The notes: generated from the letters alone by a model not told the origin. A DNA stretch of 64,000 bases from CAVRIA01 sp963721115 (GCA_963721115.1 CAVRIA010000006.1:1116001-1180000), one strand, 5' to 3'. Counted from the first letter of the stretch, positions 20,888-30,094 are shown. Program-made: numbers and translations.

Positions 20888-21646
20888 TCACCGGTCACGC
20901 CCCTTTCCCCCTCGGTGCACCATCGTCGCCGCGGCCTGGTCGGTCGGCATGAGGAGCATGTCCTCGACGTTGACCGAGGGCGGGCGGGTGGCGCACCAGA
21001 CGATTGCCTCGGCGCAATCGGCCGCCGACAACGGGCGGGTCCCTTCGTAGACCTTGCCGGCGCGCTCGCGGTCGCCGTGGAAGCGGACCTCGCTGAACTC
21101 CGTCGGCACCAGGCCCGGATCGACGCTACTGACGCGGATGCCGGTGCCGAGCAGATCGAGGCGCAGCCCCTTGTTGATCGCTCGCACGGCGGCCTTGCTG
21201 GCGCAGTAGACGTTGCCGTTCGGGTAGGTCTCGTGTCCGGCCACCGAGCCGAGGTTGATCACGTGGCCGCGCCCGCGCGCCACCATGCCCGGAAGCACGG
21301 CGCGGGTGACGTACAGCAGGCCTTTCACGTTGGTGTCGATCATCTCGTCCCAGTCGTCCTCCGAGCCCTCGTGAATCGGCGCCAGGCCGCGCGACAGGCC
21401 GGCGTTGTTGACCAGGACATCGACGTCGCGAAAGGGTTCCGGTAGCGCCTCGACCGCCCGGTGCACGGCGGCGCGGTCGCGCACGTCGAGCTCGATCAGA
21501 TGGCATTCCACCGGCAGCTCCTTCGCAAGTGCGCGAAGCCGCTCCACTCGCCGCGCCGCCAGGACCAGCTTCGCATTCAAGAGCGCAAACGCGCGCGCCG
21601 TCGCCTCCCCGATCCCGCTCGAAGCCCCCGTGATGAAAACGATCAT
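20888..21646 (-). CDS. Short-chain dehydrogenase/reductase
   Basis: A 252-residue classical SDR. The cofactor motif TGASSGIGEA is at about residues 6-15, followed by VNNAG near residue 87, a catalytic serine in NLGSVAG and the active-site YCASK. ARR after the second strand points to NADP(H) preference. It resembles the YdfG-like serine/3-hydroxy acid dehydrogenases, but the substrate cannot be deduced. GGAGGTGAC immediately precedes the ATG at 21646. Confidence 0.9.
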   Translation of the reverse strand: MIVFITGASSGIGEATARAFALLNAKLVLAARRVERLRALAKELPVECHLIELDVRDRAAVHRAVEALPEPFRDVDVLVNNAGLSRGLAPIHEGSEDDWDEMIDTNVKGLLYVTRAVLPGMVARGRGHVINLGSVAGHETYPNGNVYCASKAAVRAINKGLRLDLLGTGIRVSSVDPGLVPTEFSEVRFHGDRERAGKVYEGTRPLSAADCAEAIVWCATRPPSVNVEDMLLMPTDQAAATMVHRGGKGRDR

Positions 21647-21700
21647 GTCACCTCCTCTCCGCTTCCACCCCACCACGCCCGCCACCGCCTCGCAACAGGA

Positions 21701-21768
21701 GGTTGTTGGGTTGTTGGTTCTTGGTTCTTGAGCCCCCAACAACTGAACAACTCAACAACCGAACAACC
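21701..21768. repeat. Inverted arrays of GTTGTTG-type units
   Basis: GGTTGTTGGGTTGTTGG with two TTCTTGG units on the left (21701-21730) is followed by the complementary CAACAACTGAACAACTC array (21736-21768). The arms pair imperfectly around a very short loop. The same GTTGTTG wording recurs in the direct repeats at 29.6 kb and 50.86 kb. Confidence 0.6.
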
Positions 21769-21874
21769 CGCGGTCGTTTGGGCGATTGGACAACCGGTCA
21801 CTGGTCGGGTTCCTCTCCTCCCCGGGTTGTCTCGCCCACAGTCCCATGGTAGACCCAGCCCGTTCGTCGGACAC

Positions 21875-21948
21875 GCGCCCTTAGCTCAGATGGATAGAGC
21901 GTCTGACTACGAATCAGAAGGTCGGCTGTTCGAATCAGCCAGGGCGCG
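21875..21948 (+). tRNA. tRNA-Arg (ACG anticodon)
   Basis: A complete 74-base cloverleaf: acceptor GCGCCCT pairs with AGGGCGC, D-arm GCTC/GAGC, anticodon stem TCTGA/TCAGA with loop CTACGAA (anticodon ACG, read as ICG), T-arm GGCTG/CAGCC with TTCGAAT. The discriminator base is G and CCA is not encoded. A strong terminator follows within a few bases. Confidence 0.97.
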
Positions 21949-21951
21949 CTT

Positions 21952-21987
21952 AAAAACCCCTTGCGCCGCAAGGGGTTTTCCATTTTC
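21952..21987 (+). terminator. Terminator after tRNA-Arg
   Basis: A perfect 12-base stem AAAACCCCTTGC / GCAAGGGGTTTT with a three-base loop, followed by CCATTTT. It starts four bases after the tRNA. Confidence 0.9.
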
Positions 21988-22144
21988 GGGGGATGCGGGG
22001 CCGTCAGGTCTCGTTCTCCAGTGCCCGGAGCGGGAGTGGGAAGGCCGGGATCTCCTCGTTGACCATTCTCCACACGACGTCCCAGAACGGAGTTGCGACT
22101 CGCGTTCGGAAATTGGATCTTGAACGACGAGGGGGGATTTGTCG

Positions 22145-22993
22145 ATGGTGAGCGCTGGCTACTACGTTTTGGGCACCGAGGGCCTCGCTCTGCTGCGCAC
22201 CTGGCTCGACGCGGGCGGTGATCAGCTCGAGCGCCGAGTCGACCGGCTGGCGCGAGTCGCCGGCGCGCCGAGCGAGGCGCCGATGTCGATCCGGTTCGAG
22301 GTTCCGCGCCTGAACGTCGAGGCGGGCTACGCGCGATGGTCGGCAACCTACGACGCGGCTCCCAACCCGTTGATCCGCGTCGAGGAGCCGGTCGTGCGCG
22401 CCATGATCGACCAGTGCCCGCCCGGCGTCGCCCTCGATGCGGCGTGCGGCACGGGGCGCCATGCCGCGTACCTTCGGTCGCGCGGGCATCGGGTGACCGG
22501 TATCGACGCCACGGCGGAGATGCTGGAGAAGGCGCGCGCGCGAGTGCCCGACGCCGACTTTCGCATCGGCAAGCTGGAGGCGCTTCCGCTGGAGACCGGG
22601 AGCGTGGATGTCGCCGTCTGCGCGCTGGCCCTCACGCACAGTCGGGAGATCGGCGCGGCGATCGCCGAGCTGGCGCGGGTGCTGCGTCCGGGTGGCCGGC
22701 TGGTCCTTTCGGACTTCCATCCGACGATGGTGCTCCTCGGCGGCAGCGGCTTCTTCGTCGGCGCCGACGGCGTGGCCGGAAACGTCGAGACCTTTCACCA
22801 TCCGCACGGTCGATACATCGAAGCGTTCCGCAGGGCGGGGCTCGACGTCGTGGGCTGCGTCGAGCCCGCCATCGAGGAGGAAGACCTCAACGCTCTCTCG
22901 GGCGGGCTCGTCACGTTCGACGAAGCCGCGTTCCGGTCGGCGTGGGTCGGGATTCCCGTCGCCCTGGTATGGGAGCTGGAGCGCGCCGCCTGA
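22145..22993 (+). CDS. Class I SAM-dependent methyltransferase
   Basis: A 282-residue methyltransferase of the UbiE/Methyltransf_11 type. Motif I is LDAACGTGRHAAYL (about residue 97-110), motif II VTGIDATAEML, and the post-I region LEALPLETGSVDVAVCALAL; ARVLRPGGRLVLSDFHP closes the core. About 50 residues precede the domain. The start is the ATG at 22145 after a GGGGGGA ribosome site; a TTG two codons earlier is possible. Substrate unknown. It lies between tRNA-Arg and an oppositely oriented GST gene. Confidence 0.85.
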   Translation: MVSAGYYVLGTEGLALLRTWLDAGGDQLERRVDRLARVAGAPSEAPMSIRFEVPRLNVEAGYARWSATYDAAPNPLIRVEEPVVRAMIDQCPPGVALDAACGTGRHAAYLRSRGHRVTGIDATAEMLEKARARVPDADFRIGKLEALPLETGSVDVAVCALALTHSREIGAAIAELARVLRPGGRLVLSDFHPTMVLLGGSGFFVGADGVAGNVETFHHPHGRYIEAFRRAGLDVVGCVEPAIEEEDLNALSGGLVTFDEAAFRSAWVGIPVALVWELERAA

Positions 22994-22999
22994 CGGCGG

Positions 23000-23734
23000 C
23001 TATAGCAGGCCGCCCTCGGGGGCGGGGCGGGCGCGCTGGTGGTACAGCAGCTTCTGCAGGCGCTCCCTCTCCTCGGCGGAGAGCTTCGACGGGTCGGCGG
23101 AGAGGTCGGCGCCGGCTGCCATGCCGCGCTGCACCGCCGGGCGCGCGCCGATCTCTTCGAACCAGCGCTTGAAGTAGCGGAACTCGTCGATGTCCTGGCC
23201 CTGGTTCGCCCAGCCGACGGTCCACGGGTAGCAGATCATGTCGGCGATCGTGTACTCGTCGCCGGTCAGGTAGCGGCGGTCGTAGAGGCGATTGTTCATC
23301 ACGCCGTACAATCGATTGACCTCGTCGGTGAAGCGGCGCACGGCGTAGGACTGATCGCCCTGCGAATCGCCGAGGCGGCGAAAGTGGCCGCACTCGCCCG
23401 TCTTCGGCCCCTGATTCGCCATCTGCCACATCACCCACTGGACGACCTCGTACCTCGCCCGCAGCTCCTGCGGGTAGAAGCGGCCCGCCTTCTCTGCCAG
23501 GTACATCAGGATCGCCCCCGACTCGAAGACGGCGATCGGCTCGCCGCCACCGGCGGGGTCGTGATCGACGATGGCCGGCATGCGGTTGTTCGGGCTGATG
23601 CGCAGGAACTCCTCCTCGAACTGGTCGCCCTGCCCGATGCGGCAGGGGACGATCCGATACGGCAGCCCGCACTCCTCGAGCAGGATCGTCACTTTCTTCC
23701 CGTTCGGCGTGGGCCAGAAGTGCAGATCGATCAT
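23000..23734 (-). CDS. Glutathione S-transferase family protein, YfcG/Ure2-like
   Basis: A 244-residue protein with an N-terminal thioredoxin-fold GST domain (about 1-85; MIDLHFWPTPNGKKVTILLE, SPNNRMPAIVDHD, FESGAILMYLAEK) and an all-helical C-terminal domain (about 90-215; WVMWQMANQGP, YTIADMICYPW). The SPNxRMPAIVD pattern is characteristic of the YfcG/Ure2p-like (nu-class) group, which shows disulfide reductase activity on glutathionylated targets. GGAGGTG lies upstream of the ATG at 23734. It converges with the methyltransferase gene, with six bases between stops. Confidence 0.9.
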   Translation of the reverse strand: MIDLHFWPTPNGKKVTILLEECGLPYRIVPCRIGQGDQFEEEFLRISPNNRMPAIVDHDPAGGGEPIAVFESGAILMYLAEKAGRFYPQELRARYEVVQWVMWQMANQGPKTGECGHFRRLGDSQGDQSYAVRRFTDEVNRLYGVMNNRLYDRRYLTGDEYTIADMICYPWTVGWANQGQDIDEFRYFKRWFEEIGARPAVQRGMAAGADLSADPSKLSAEERERLQKLLYHQRARPAPEGGLL

Positions 23735-23835
23735 GGTTCACCTCCGCGTCGATGTCGTGCGGTCACTCTTGTCCAAATCAGCCGCATGGGGAAGAGGTCT
23801 CGAGAACGGTGCGGACACGCCTCCAGAGGGTTTCT

Positions 23836-23909
23836 TGTGCCTTTGCTGAGCCTCGCCTTTGCCTGAATTTTTGCTCCTGTTTTCGGAGAGGCAAAGGCAC
23901 AGGCGAGGA
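23836..23909. repeat. Hairpin with GCCTTTGCC/GGCAAAGGC arms
   Basis: TGTGCCTTTGCTGAGCC and CGCCTTTGCCT on the left face AGGCAAAGGCACAGGCGAGG (23889-23908) on the right. It lies downstream of the sulfatase gene and belongs to the hairpin family discussed in the findings (others near 26.3, 33.6, 38.3, 48.2 and 49.6 kb). Confidence 0.6.
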
Positions 23910-23943
23910 TTGGAAGAGAATTCTTGTACAGAGCCGCTTCGTC

Positions 23944-26220
23944 TCACTCCCGGTGCAGGGCGGCCGCCGTCTCCTGCACCGCGTCGCGCGGGGCGAGGGC
24001 GGGGACCTCGAGCACCAGGCGCTCGATCGTGCCCGTGAACGGGAACGGCGGCCGGTAGTCGTCGCAGACCGGGAAGCCGCGGTCGCGGCCGACGAGCAGG
24101 CCGGCACCGCCGATCTGCCAGCGCATCGGCATGCGCCGCGGCATCGGTCCCTCGGCGACGACGTCGCCGTCGGCGGCCAGCTTCATGCGGCTCGTCTTCC
24201 CCGCCCAGTCGTACTCGATCACCAGGTTGCGCCGGCCCGCGGCCAGGGGCCGGTCCGAGGCGTAGCGGAAAACCTCGCCGAGGAGGTTGAAGACGAGCAC
24301 CGGCACGCCGTCGAGCAGATACCACGCCCAGCCGTTGTTCCAGTCGCCCAGGGCACAGAGCACGCCCGCGGCGCTGGCGCCGATCTCGATCTCCGCCAGC
24401 AGCCGGAAGCCGCCGCCGAGCGGCGGCAGCGCGTCTTCCGAGACCGGGCCGCCGCCGGGGCGCAGCACGGCGCGCCAGCGCGGTCCCCACGGCGACGGCT
24501 CGAGCGCGGTCACCCGGCCGAGGAACGAGTCGGTCACCGGTAGCACGTTGTTGCGCCCGGCCTCCGCCCACCACAGCTCGGTCAGGGCCTTCAGGCGCTC
24601 GGGGTTCTGCGCGCCGACGTCGTGCGCCTCCGCGAAGTCCTTCTCGAGGTCGAAGAGCGCCCAGTGGTCCTTGTCGAGGTCGTGGCTGCCGGCGACGCGC
24701 TCGAGCTCGACGGTGAGCTGCGGGCCGACGTGGTCGGTCGTCGCCTTCCAGCCGTCGTGGTAGATGGCGCGGCTCCCCAGCATCTCGAAGTACTGCGTCC
24801 GCCGCGGCGCCGGCGCCGCCGGGTCGACGAGCACCGGCAGCAAGGAAGCGCCGTCGAGCGGCTGCTGGTTCACGCCGGCGATCGTCTCGGGCGCCTCGAC
24901 TCCCGCCGCCTCGAGGATCGTCGGCATCAGGTCGACCGCGTGGCAGAACTGCGGGCGGATCGCGCCCGCGCCGGCGACGCGGCGCGGCCAGCGAACGACC
25001 AGCGGCGTGCGCACGCCGCCGAGCCAGGTGTAGCGCTTCCACAGGCGGAGCGGCGTGTTGCCCGCCCAGGCCCAACCCCAGGCGTAGTGATTGTAGGCGC
25101 GGAAGCCGCCGAGATCGTCGATGCGCGCCAGCGTGTCGCCGATGTCGTCGAGCCGATCGTGGATGAAGCGGTGCTCGTTGAGCGAGCCGATCGGGCCGCC
25201 CTCGGCGCTGGCGCCGTTGTCGGAGGCGATCAGGACCAGCGTGTCGTCGAGAACGCCGAGGGTCTGGAGGAAGTCGAGCACGCGGCCGATCTGCGCATCG
25301 GTGTGCGACAGGAAGCCGGCGAAGGCCTCCATGCCGCGCGCGAACAGGCGCCGCTGCTCGGCCGGCAGCTCGGCCCAGGACGGAACCCACGCCGGGCGCT
25401 CGGTGAGCATCGTCCCGGCCGGGACGATTCCCGTCTCGACCTGGCGCGCGAAGGTGCGCTCGCGGCAGCTCTCCCAGCCGTCCGCGAAGCGCCCGCGGTA
25501 GCGCTCGATCCAGGCGGGCGGCGCCTGGTGCGGCGCGTGCGTCGCGCCGGGGGCGAAGTAGAGGAAGAACGGCTTGCGCGGCGTCGCCTGCTGCTGGTCC
25601 TGAATCATCCGAATCGCCGTGTCGGCCATGTCCTCGGTGAGGTGGTAGCCCTCTTCCGGCGTCCGCGGCGGGTCGACGAAGCCGTTGTCGCGCACCAGCT
25701 CGGGCGTCCACTGGTTGGTGTCGCCGTTGAGGAAGCCGTAGTAGCGCTCGAAGCCGAGGCCGAGCGGCCAGCGCTCGAACGGCCCGGAAGCCGATTGCTC
25801 CCAGCGCGGCGCCAGGTGCCATTTGCCGACGGCGAAGGTGCTGTAGCCGGCATCGCGCAGGACGCGGGGCAGCGTGCCGGCGCTGGCGGGGATGCGGGCA
25901 TTGTAGCCGGGCAAGCCGATGGGAATGTCGGTGAGGAACCCCATGCCGACGGCGTGGTGATTGCGTCCGGTGAGCACGCAGGCGCGCGTCGGCGAGCACA
26001 GCGCCGTGACGTGGAAACGGTTGAAGCGCACGCCGGCCGCGGCGGCGCCGTCGATGGCCGGCGTCTCGACGTCGGAGCCGAAGCAGCCGAGCTGAGCGAA
26101 GCCGAGGTCGTCGAGGAGGACGAGCACGACGTTCGGCGCGCCGTCGGGTGGGCGGGGAAGGGGCTCGTAGGCCGCCGTCGACTCCGCCATCGTCCGTCCG
26201 AGCACCGCTCTCCTTCGCAT
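23944..26220 (-). CDS. Type I arylsulfatase
   Basis: A 758-residue sulfatase. The formylglycine signature CSPTRA begins at Cys75, so a formylglycine-generating enzyme is required for activity. Metal ligands are in LLDDLGFAQLG (Asp37-Asp38) and later IASDNGASAEGG. The alkaline-phosphatase-like core covers about residues 28-520; a C-terminal region of beta-rich sequence extends to the end, as in the large arylsulfatase A-type proteins of soil bacteria. No clear signal peptide is visible, so a cytoplasmic location or another export route is possible. The start is set by GAGGAG ten bases before the ATG at 26220. Confidence 0.9.
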   Translation of the reverse strand: MRRRAVLGRTMAESTAAYEPLPRPPDGAPNVVLVLLDDLGFAQLGCFGSDVETPAIDGAAAAGVRFNRFHVTALCSPTRACVLTGRNHHAVGMGFLTDIPIGLPGYNARIPASAGTLPRVLRDAGYSTFAVGKWHLAPRWEQSASGPFERWPLGLGFERYYGFLNGDTNQWTPELVRDNGFVDPPRTPEEGYHLTEDMADTAIRMIQDQQQATPRKPFFLYFAPGATHAPHQAPPAWIERYRGRFADGWESCRERTFARQVETGIVPAGTMLTERPAWVPSWAELPAEQRRLFARGMEAFAGFLSHTDAQIGRVLDFLQTLGVLDDTLVLIASDNGASAEGGPIGSLNEHRFIHDRLDDIGDTLARIDDLGGFRAYNHYAWGWAWAGNTPLRLWKRYTWLGGVRTPLVVRWPRRVAGAGAIRPQFCHAVDLMPTILEAAGVEAPETIAGVNQQPLDGASLLPVLVDPAAPAPRRTQYFEMLGSRAIYHDGWKATTDHVGPQLTVELERVAGSHDLDKDHWALFDLEKDFAEAHDVGAQNPERLKALTELWWAEAGRNNVLPVTDSFLGRVTALEPSPWGPRWRAVLRPGGGPVSEDALPPLGGGFRLLAEIEIGASAAGVLCALGDWNNGWAWYLLDGVPVLVFNLLGEVFRYASDRPLAAGRRNLVIEYDWAGKTSRMKLAADGDVVAEGPMPRRMPMRWQIGGAGLLVGRDRGFPVCDDYRPPFPFTGTIERLVLEVPALAPRDAVQETAAALHRE

Positions 26221-26326
26221 CGCCGTCTCCTCTGGTTGCGTCACTTCTGGTTGCGTCACTTTACGGTGGGATCACGTGTCAGGCCGAAACCATACGCCGG
26301 CGCGAGATGCCCATCAAACGCGACTC

Positions 26327-26398
26327 TTTGCCTGAGCCTGAGCCCAAGCCCAAGCCTGAGCCGGCTCTCCTTTCAGAGGGGCAAAGGTGCAGGCGAGG
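26327..26398. repeat. GAGCCT/AAGCCC hexamer array with GGGCAAAGG end
   Basis: A run of hexamers (GAGCCT, GAGCCC, AAGCCC, AAGCCT, GAGCCG) preceded by TTTGCCT, then a short spacer and GGGCAAAGGTGCAGGCGAGG, which pairs partly with the start of the array. It is a member of the GCCTTTGCC hairpin family. Confidence 0.55.
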
Positions 26399-26407
26399 CC
26401 GCCCCCA

Positions 26408-26489
26408 CCTGGATGCCGGCTAGAAGACTGCCGGCATGACGGTCCGGGGCAGAGCCCGTCATTCCCGCAATCTTCAAGCGGGAATCCAC
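26408..26489. repeat. Two REP-like palindromes
   Basis: Two short hairpins of the widespread GTCATTCCCGC...GCGGGAATCCA type in opposite orientation: 26408-26442 (GGATGCCGGC / GCCGGCATGAC) and 26455-26489 (ATTCCCGC / GCGGGAAT). Related units cluster at 62.1-62.3 kb. Together with the array above they fill the gap between the sulfatase and the glycosylase gene. Confidence 0.7.
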
Positions 26490-26586
26490 AGCCCGTTGTT
26501 GGGTTGCGGACGTGAGCCCGCGGTATGACTGTCTGTGCGAAGTCCGCTTCCCTCTCTCCGCGCTTCCGAAGAGAAGGTCCTCTGCC

Positions 26587-27135
26587 TCAGCCGGCGGCGT
26601 CTTTCAGGGCGCGGAACAACCGGGCCAGATCGTCGACTTGATAGTGCGCATTCAACCCGCTCGGGTTCGGCAGCACCCACAGCGCAACGCCGGCGACCAC
26701 CTCGGCCTGGGGCCCGATCTGCGCCTCGGGCCGGCCGAAGGCGGCTCGATAGGCCTGTATGCCGAGCACGGCGACGCATCCGGGGCGATAGCGCCGCAGC
26801 TTGCGCGCCAGGCGCCGCCCTCCCTCCCGCAGCTCGTCCGCCGACAGCTCGGCGGCGCCGGCGGTCGCCCGCGCCACGATGTTGGTGATCCCGCACCCGT
26901 AGCCCAGCAGCGCGCGTTCCTCGTGCGGCTGCAGCAGCCTGTCGGTGAAGCCCGCCCGATGCAGCGCTCGCCAAAATCGGTTGCCGGGCCGCGCGAAGTG
27001 ATGTCCGGCGGCGGCCGAGTACAGTCCCGGGTTGATGCCGCAGAACAGCACCCGCAGGCCGGGCGCGATGAGGTCCGGGACGGTCTTGCCGGCGGCGGCC
27101 TGGAGCGCGTCCTTGCTCGGTCTGGGTTCCCGCAT
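26587..27135 (-). CDS. mug: Mismatch-specific uracil/thymine DNA glycosylase (Mug-type)
   Basis: A 182-residue uracil-DNA glycosylase of family 2 that removes uracil or thymine mispaired with guanine. FCGINPGLYSAAAGHHFARP contains the active-site asparagine loop (GINPG), followed by GNRFWRALHRAGF; the second active-site motif is PNPSGLNAH. The start at 27135 gives the usual size; the frame stays open upstream without a ribosome site or homology. It is a single gene, divergent from the decayed methyltransferase. Confidence 0.88.
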   Translation of the reverse strand: MREPRPSKDALQAAAGKTVPDLIAPGLRVLFCGINPGLYSAAAGHHFARPGNRFWRALHRAGFTDRLLQPHEERALLGYGCGITNIVARATAGAAELSADELREGGRRLARKLRRYRPGCVAVLGIQAYRAAFGRPEAQIGPQAEVVAGVALWVLPNPSGLNAHYQVDDLARLFRALKDAAG

Positions 27136-27245
27136 CGAAGCTCCGTGTCGCAGCCCATCGGAGCAGTTCTCGATGCCTGTGTCGACGTGGTATCCCTGCC
27201 GCATCCTGGCTCTGGTGACACGTGACGAGAGAAACAGCGCCCCCG

Positions 27246-28245
27246 ATGCCTCCCTGTCGCATCTGCCGGCAGGTGACCGAGACGATTGGTGCCTGCCGGG
27301 TGCTCGGGGAGTACGACGTGCAGGTACTTTCAGTGCGTGCGCTGCGGCTTCGTGCAGACCGAGACGCCGCACTGGCTCGCGGAGGCCGACGCCCGGAGCC
27401 CCGGTGGACTGTCCCGGCCTGTGGAACAGGAACTTTCTGCTCGCCCACAAGACCGTCGCGGTGATTCGGGCGTTCTTCGATCCGCGCGGTCGGTTTCTCG
27501 ACTACGGCGGAGGGTACGGCATCCTCGTCCAGCTCATGCGCCAGGCGGGACTCGCCTTCTACTGGTACGACGAGTATGCCGCGAATCGCTACGCGGCCGG
27601 ATGGGAAGGCGGCGTCGACGAAGGAGCCCGGTACGATCTGGTGACCGCCTTCGAGGTGTTCGAGCACATCGAGGAGCCGCTGCCGGTGATTCGGCGAGGC
27701 TGGTGCGCCTGTCGGGCAGCGTCCTATTCACGACCGAGCTGGTCTCCCAGGCCGACTCCTCGACCTGGCGAGTGGTGGTACTTCGCGCCGGAGAACGGGG
27801 CCAGCACGTCTCCTTCTACACACTGAAGGCGCTCGGCGAGATCGCCACTCAGCTCGAAATGAGGCTCTGCACCGACGGTCGGCGGGTCCATCTGCTGACC
27901 CGTCGAGCCGTGCCCTCCTGGCTGTTCAACCTCGTGTCGCGGGGCAAGGTGGCTCGCCTGTTGAACCGGCTGGGCGGCTATCGCGGCCCGCGCTGGATCG
28001 ACTCGTGCCACCCGCCGGATCGCCTGTCGCCGGAGGGGCGACATTCGATGGCGTCACGGACCCAGGCGCGGGTCGAGGAGAAAGGGCACGGGTCTTCCGA
28101 ATTTCAGGCGGGCAAAGGAAGGATGAGCGGTATTGACGAGATAGCTCGATTCTTCCGGCACGATGGCGCTCGGAACGGCCAGCGCCGATCACGGTCGTTC
28201 GCCTCGCCGCGGCTCAGCGCTGCTCGACGTCGGGGACGCCAGTGA
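27246..28245 (+). pseudogene. Decayed class I SAM methyltransferase (several frameshifts)
   Basis: Pieces of one methyltransferase can be read in successive frames: a zinc-ribbon-like N-terminus (MPPCRICRQVTETIGACR), then CVRCGFVQTETPHWLAEA, then WNRNFLLAHKTVAVIRAFFD with the SAM motif FLDYGGGYGILVQLM and YDLVTAFEVFEHIEEPLPV, then SGSVLFTTELVSQ, WWYFAPENG, and finally HVSFYTLKALGEIA. At least five frame changes are needed, so no functional protein is expected. The pattern is that of Methyltransf_23-type enzymes with an N-terminal Cys-rich region, often found in glycan or lipid modification loci. The last 75 or so codons before the stop look non-homologous. Confidence 0.65.
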
Positions 28246-28386
28246 AGAAGCACGGCCCGGGGCAGAAGTCCTCGACGCGGCCAGCTTCCGCGGGCATGAC
28301 GGGTTGCCGCGCGCCGGTGGATCGAATTGTTGGGCCATACCTCGCACCGGCTGACCCGCACCCGGCTCACTCGCTCACCAAAGGCT

Positions 28387-28667
28387 TCACTTCCCCAGAT
28401 AGCTCCGATCTCGCGCTCGAACTCGGGGAAGTAGCGGCCGATCACCGTCACGTCGAAGCGCGACAGGATCGACTCCTTCGGCTCGCGTTCGAGCAGGAAG
28501 GTGAAGGCGGCGCGGACCAACTCCTCGGCGCCGCGCCCCGGTGCGAGCCGGGCCAGGGTGTCGCGACGGACGGTGACCCGATGCCGCGTCTGCCCGCCGC
28601 CTTCGCGCACTTCCACGTCGAGCTCGAACGGATCGCCGTCGCCTGTCTGTCGAACCTGGATGGTCAT
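28387..28667 (-). CDS. Small conserved hypothetical protein (one-base deletion near the end)
   Basis: A small basic/acidic protein of about 94 residues beginning MTIQVRQTGDGDPFELDVEV with AGGAG at good distance. The body LVRAAFTFLLEREPKESILS and VTVIGRYFPEFEREI is regular and looks coded. The natural ending SYLGK followed by a stop at 28387 is one base out of frame, so the frame as given runs on. Restoring one base after the EREI codons gives EREIRSYLGK. I do not recognise a function. Confidence 0.55.
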
Positions 28668-28844
28668 GTGCGACTCCTGTCAGATCTGAGCGGTGGTGAT
28701 CAAGAGCGCGAGCCACAGCGCTCGTGCGCGCCAGCGCCATGCCGCTGCGCGCTCGATCGGCGCTGGCGCATTGGCGGGAAGCTGGCTATCTGGTGGTGAC
28801 ATTTCGTGCGGCGAGAATGAAAGTCGAATCGGAAGGGAGGGTGC

Positions 28845-29588
28845 ATGTCGGACAGCTGGTACGTCGCAGACGGAACGGAGCGGCATGGGCCGTTCTCGAA
28901 ATCGGAGGTCGAGCTGCTCCTCGACGCCGGGAAGATCTCGGCCGAAACACTCATCTGGCACCCGGGCCTCGGTGAATGGACGGCTGCGGCCGCCGTGCCG
29001 GAGCTGCGGCACGCCTTCATCCAGCTCCGTCCCGGCCCAGAGCCGCTTCCTCCCACCGCCACGCCGCCGCCACTTCCTGCTTCTCGGGAATCTGGAGGGC
29101 AGGTTCGCCCGTGGGTCCGCTACTGGGCACGGAACCTGGACATGATCGTTGCCGTCCTGCTCCTGGGGATCGTCCTCGGGCTGCTCGGCTTCTCGTTCGA
29201 AACGACGAACGGCGCCGGTTACGGAATGCTGACCCTCTTTCTGTGGGTTCCGGTCGAGGCGCTGCTGCTGTCCACATGGGGGTACACGCCGGGCAAGTGG
29301 CTGCTGAGGATCCGCGTCACGGGCGACGACGGGAAGCAGCTCGACGCTCAGCGTGCGTTTCAGCGCTCGTATCGGGTCTGGCTCGCCGGCATCGGAGTCG
29401 GCTTCCCCCTCGCTACCCTGGTCACCCAATGGTTCCAGTACGACAAGCTGACGAAGACCGGTGAGACGACGTATGATCGAAACGGACATTTCGTGGTTCA
29501 CCATCGAAACGTTGGCCTTCCGCGCGTCGTTTTCACGACTCTCCTCTTCGCCTCGTTCGTCGGACTGGTCGTCTCGAGCCAAGCCTGA
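28845..29588 (+). CDS. GYF_2 and RDD domain membrane protein
   Basis: A 247-residue protein. Residues about 4-55 are a GYF_2 domain (WYVADGTERHGPFSKSEVELLL, ETLIWHPGLGEWTAA), followed by a Pro-rich linker and an RDD membrane domain from about 85 (VRPWVRYWARNLDMIVAVLLL, LWVPVEALLLSTWGYTPGKWLLRIRV) with about four transmembrane segments. The RDD domain has the conserved Arg and Asp that name the family. GYF_2 is thought to bind proline-rich peptides. Role unknown; it stands alone between small repeats. Confidence 0.85.
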   Translation: MSDSWYVADGTERHGPFSKSEVELLLDAGKISAETLIWHPGLGEWTAAAAVPELRHAFIQLRPGPEPLPPTATPPPLPASRESGGQVRPWVRYWARNLDMIVAVLLLGIVLGLLGFSFETTNGAGYGMLTLFLWVPVEALLLSTWGYTPGKWLLRIRVTGDDGKQLDAQRAFQRSYRVWLAGIGVGFPLATLVTQWFQYDKLTKTGETTYDRNGHFVVHHRNVGLPRVVFTTLLFASFVGLVVSSQA

Positions 29589-29592
29589 AGTG

Positions 29593-29770
29593 CAGGTTGT
29601 TACGTTGTTGAGCTGTTGGTTGTTGGGTCTTGAAGGAAATCAAAACTCCAAGGTCTCGACCTTTCGAAGAGGCGGGACAGGGCAGGTTGTTACGTTGTTG
29701 AGCTGTTGGCTGTTGGGTTCGGAAATCAGAAAACAAACGAGGCTCGACCTTTCGAAGAGGCGGGAGAGCG
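29593..29770 (+). repeat. Two tandem copies of a 100-base direct repeat
   Basis: CAGGTTGTTACGTTGTTGAG starts at 29593 and again at 29693; each copy ends with CTCGACCTTTCGAAGAGGCG (29655 and 29743). The second copy lacks about 12 bases. A third copy with the same two blocks is at 50830-50897. TTTCGAAGAGG and the GTTGTTG block are intergenic and show no ORF of note. Confidence 0.8.
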
Positions 29771-30094
29771 AGATCGGCAGAGAGTGGCGCGGTGGTGAAG
29801 CCGTGCGCGAGACCAAGGGAGTCAGCTCCCGTCAGTGGCGCGTAGATTCAGGCAGTGAGGCGGATCCCGCTACGCGCGCCGACCGCCAACTCCGGTGCTC
29901 AAAGGGGAAGCACATTCGCCTCGGAGCGGAGCCACCGGAGAGAGGGGTGCGGGGAGGGAACCGCGGCGTCTGAGCGGTTCCCTCCCCGGTGGGGTCGCAG
30001 GGGCGCAAGCCCCGCACAGAACAAACCGGGGTCCTTGTGATCAAAGGGGAGGCGGAGGGGCTTCTTGTCTCCGACCGGATTCCGGAATCCCGCC

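Noticed and set aside
21875..21987. Integration site of a mobile element at tRNA-Arg
   Set aside because: I find no integrase nearby and no direct repeat of the tRNA 3' end elsewhere in the window.
28724..28975. Small open frame before and into the GYF/RDD gene
   Set aside because: No ribosome site or recognisable domain; it overlaps the well-supported GYF_2 coding region in another frame.
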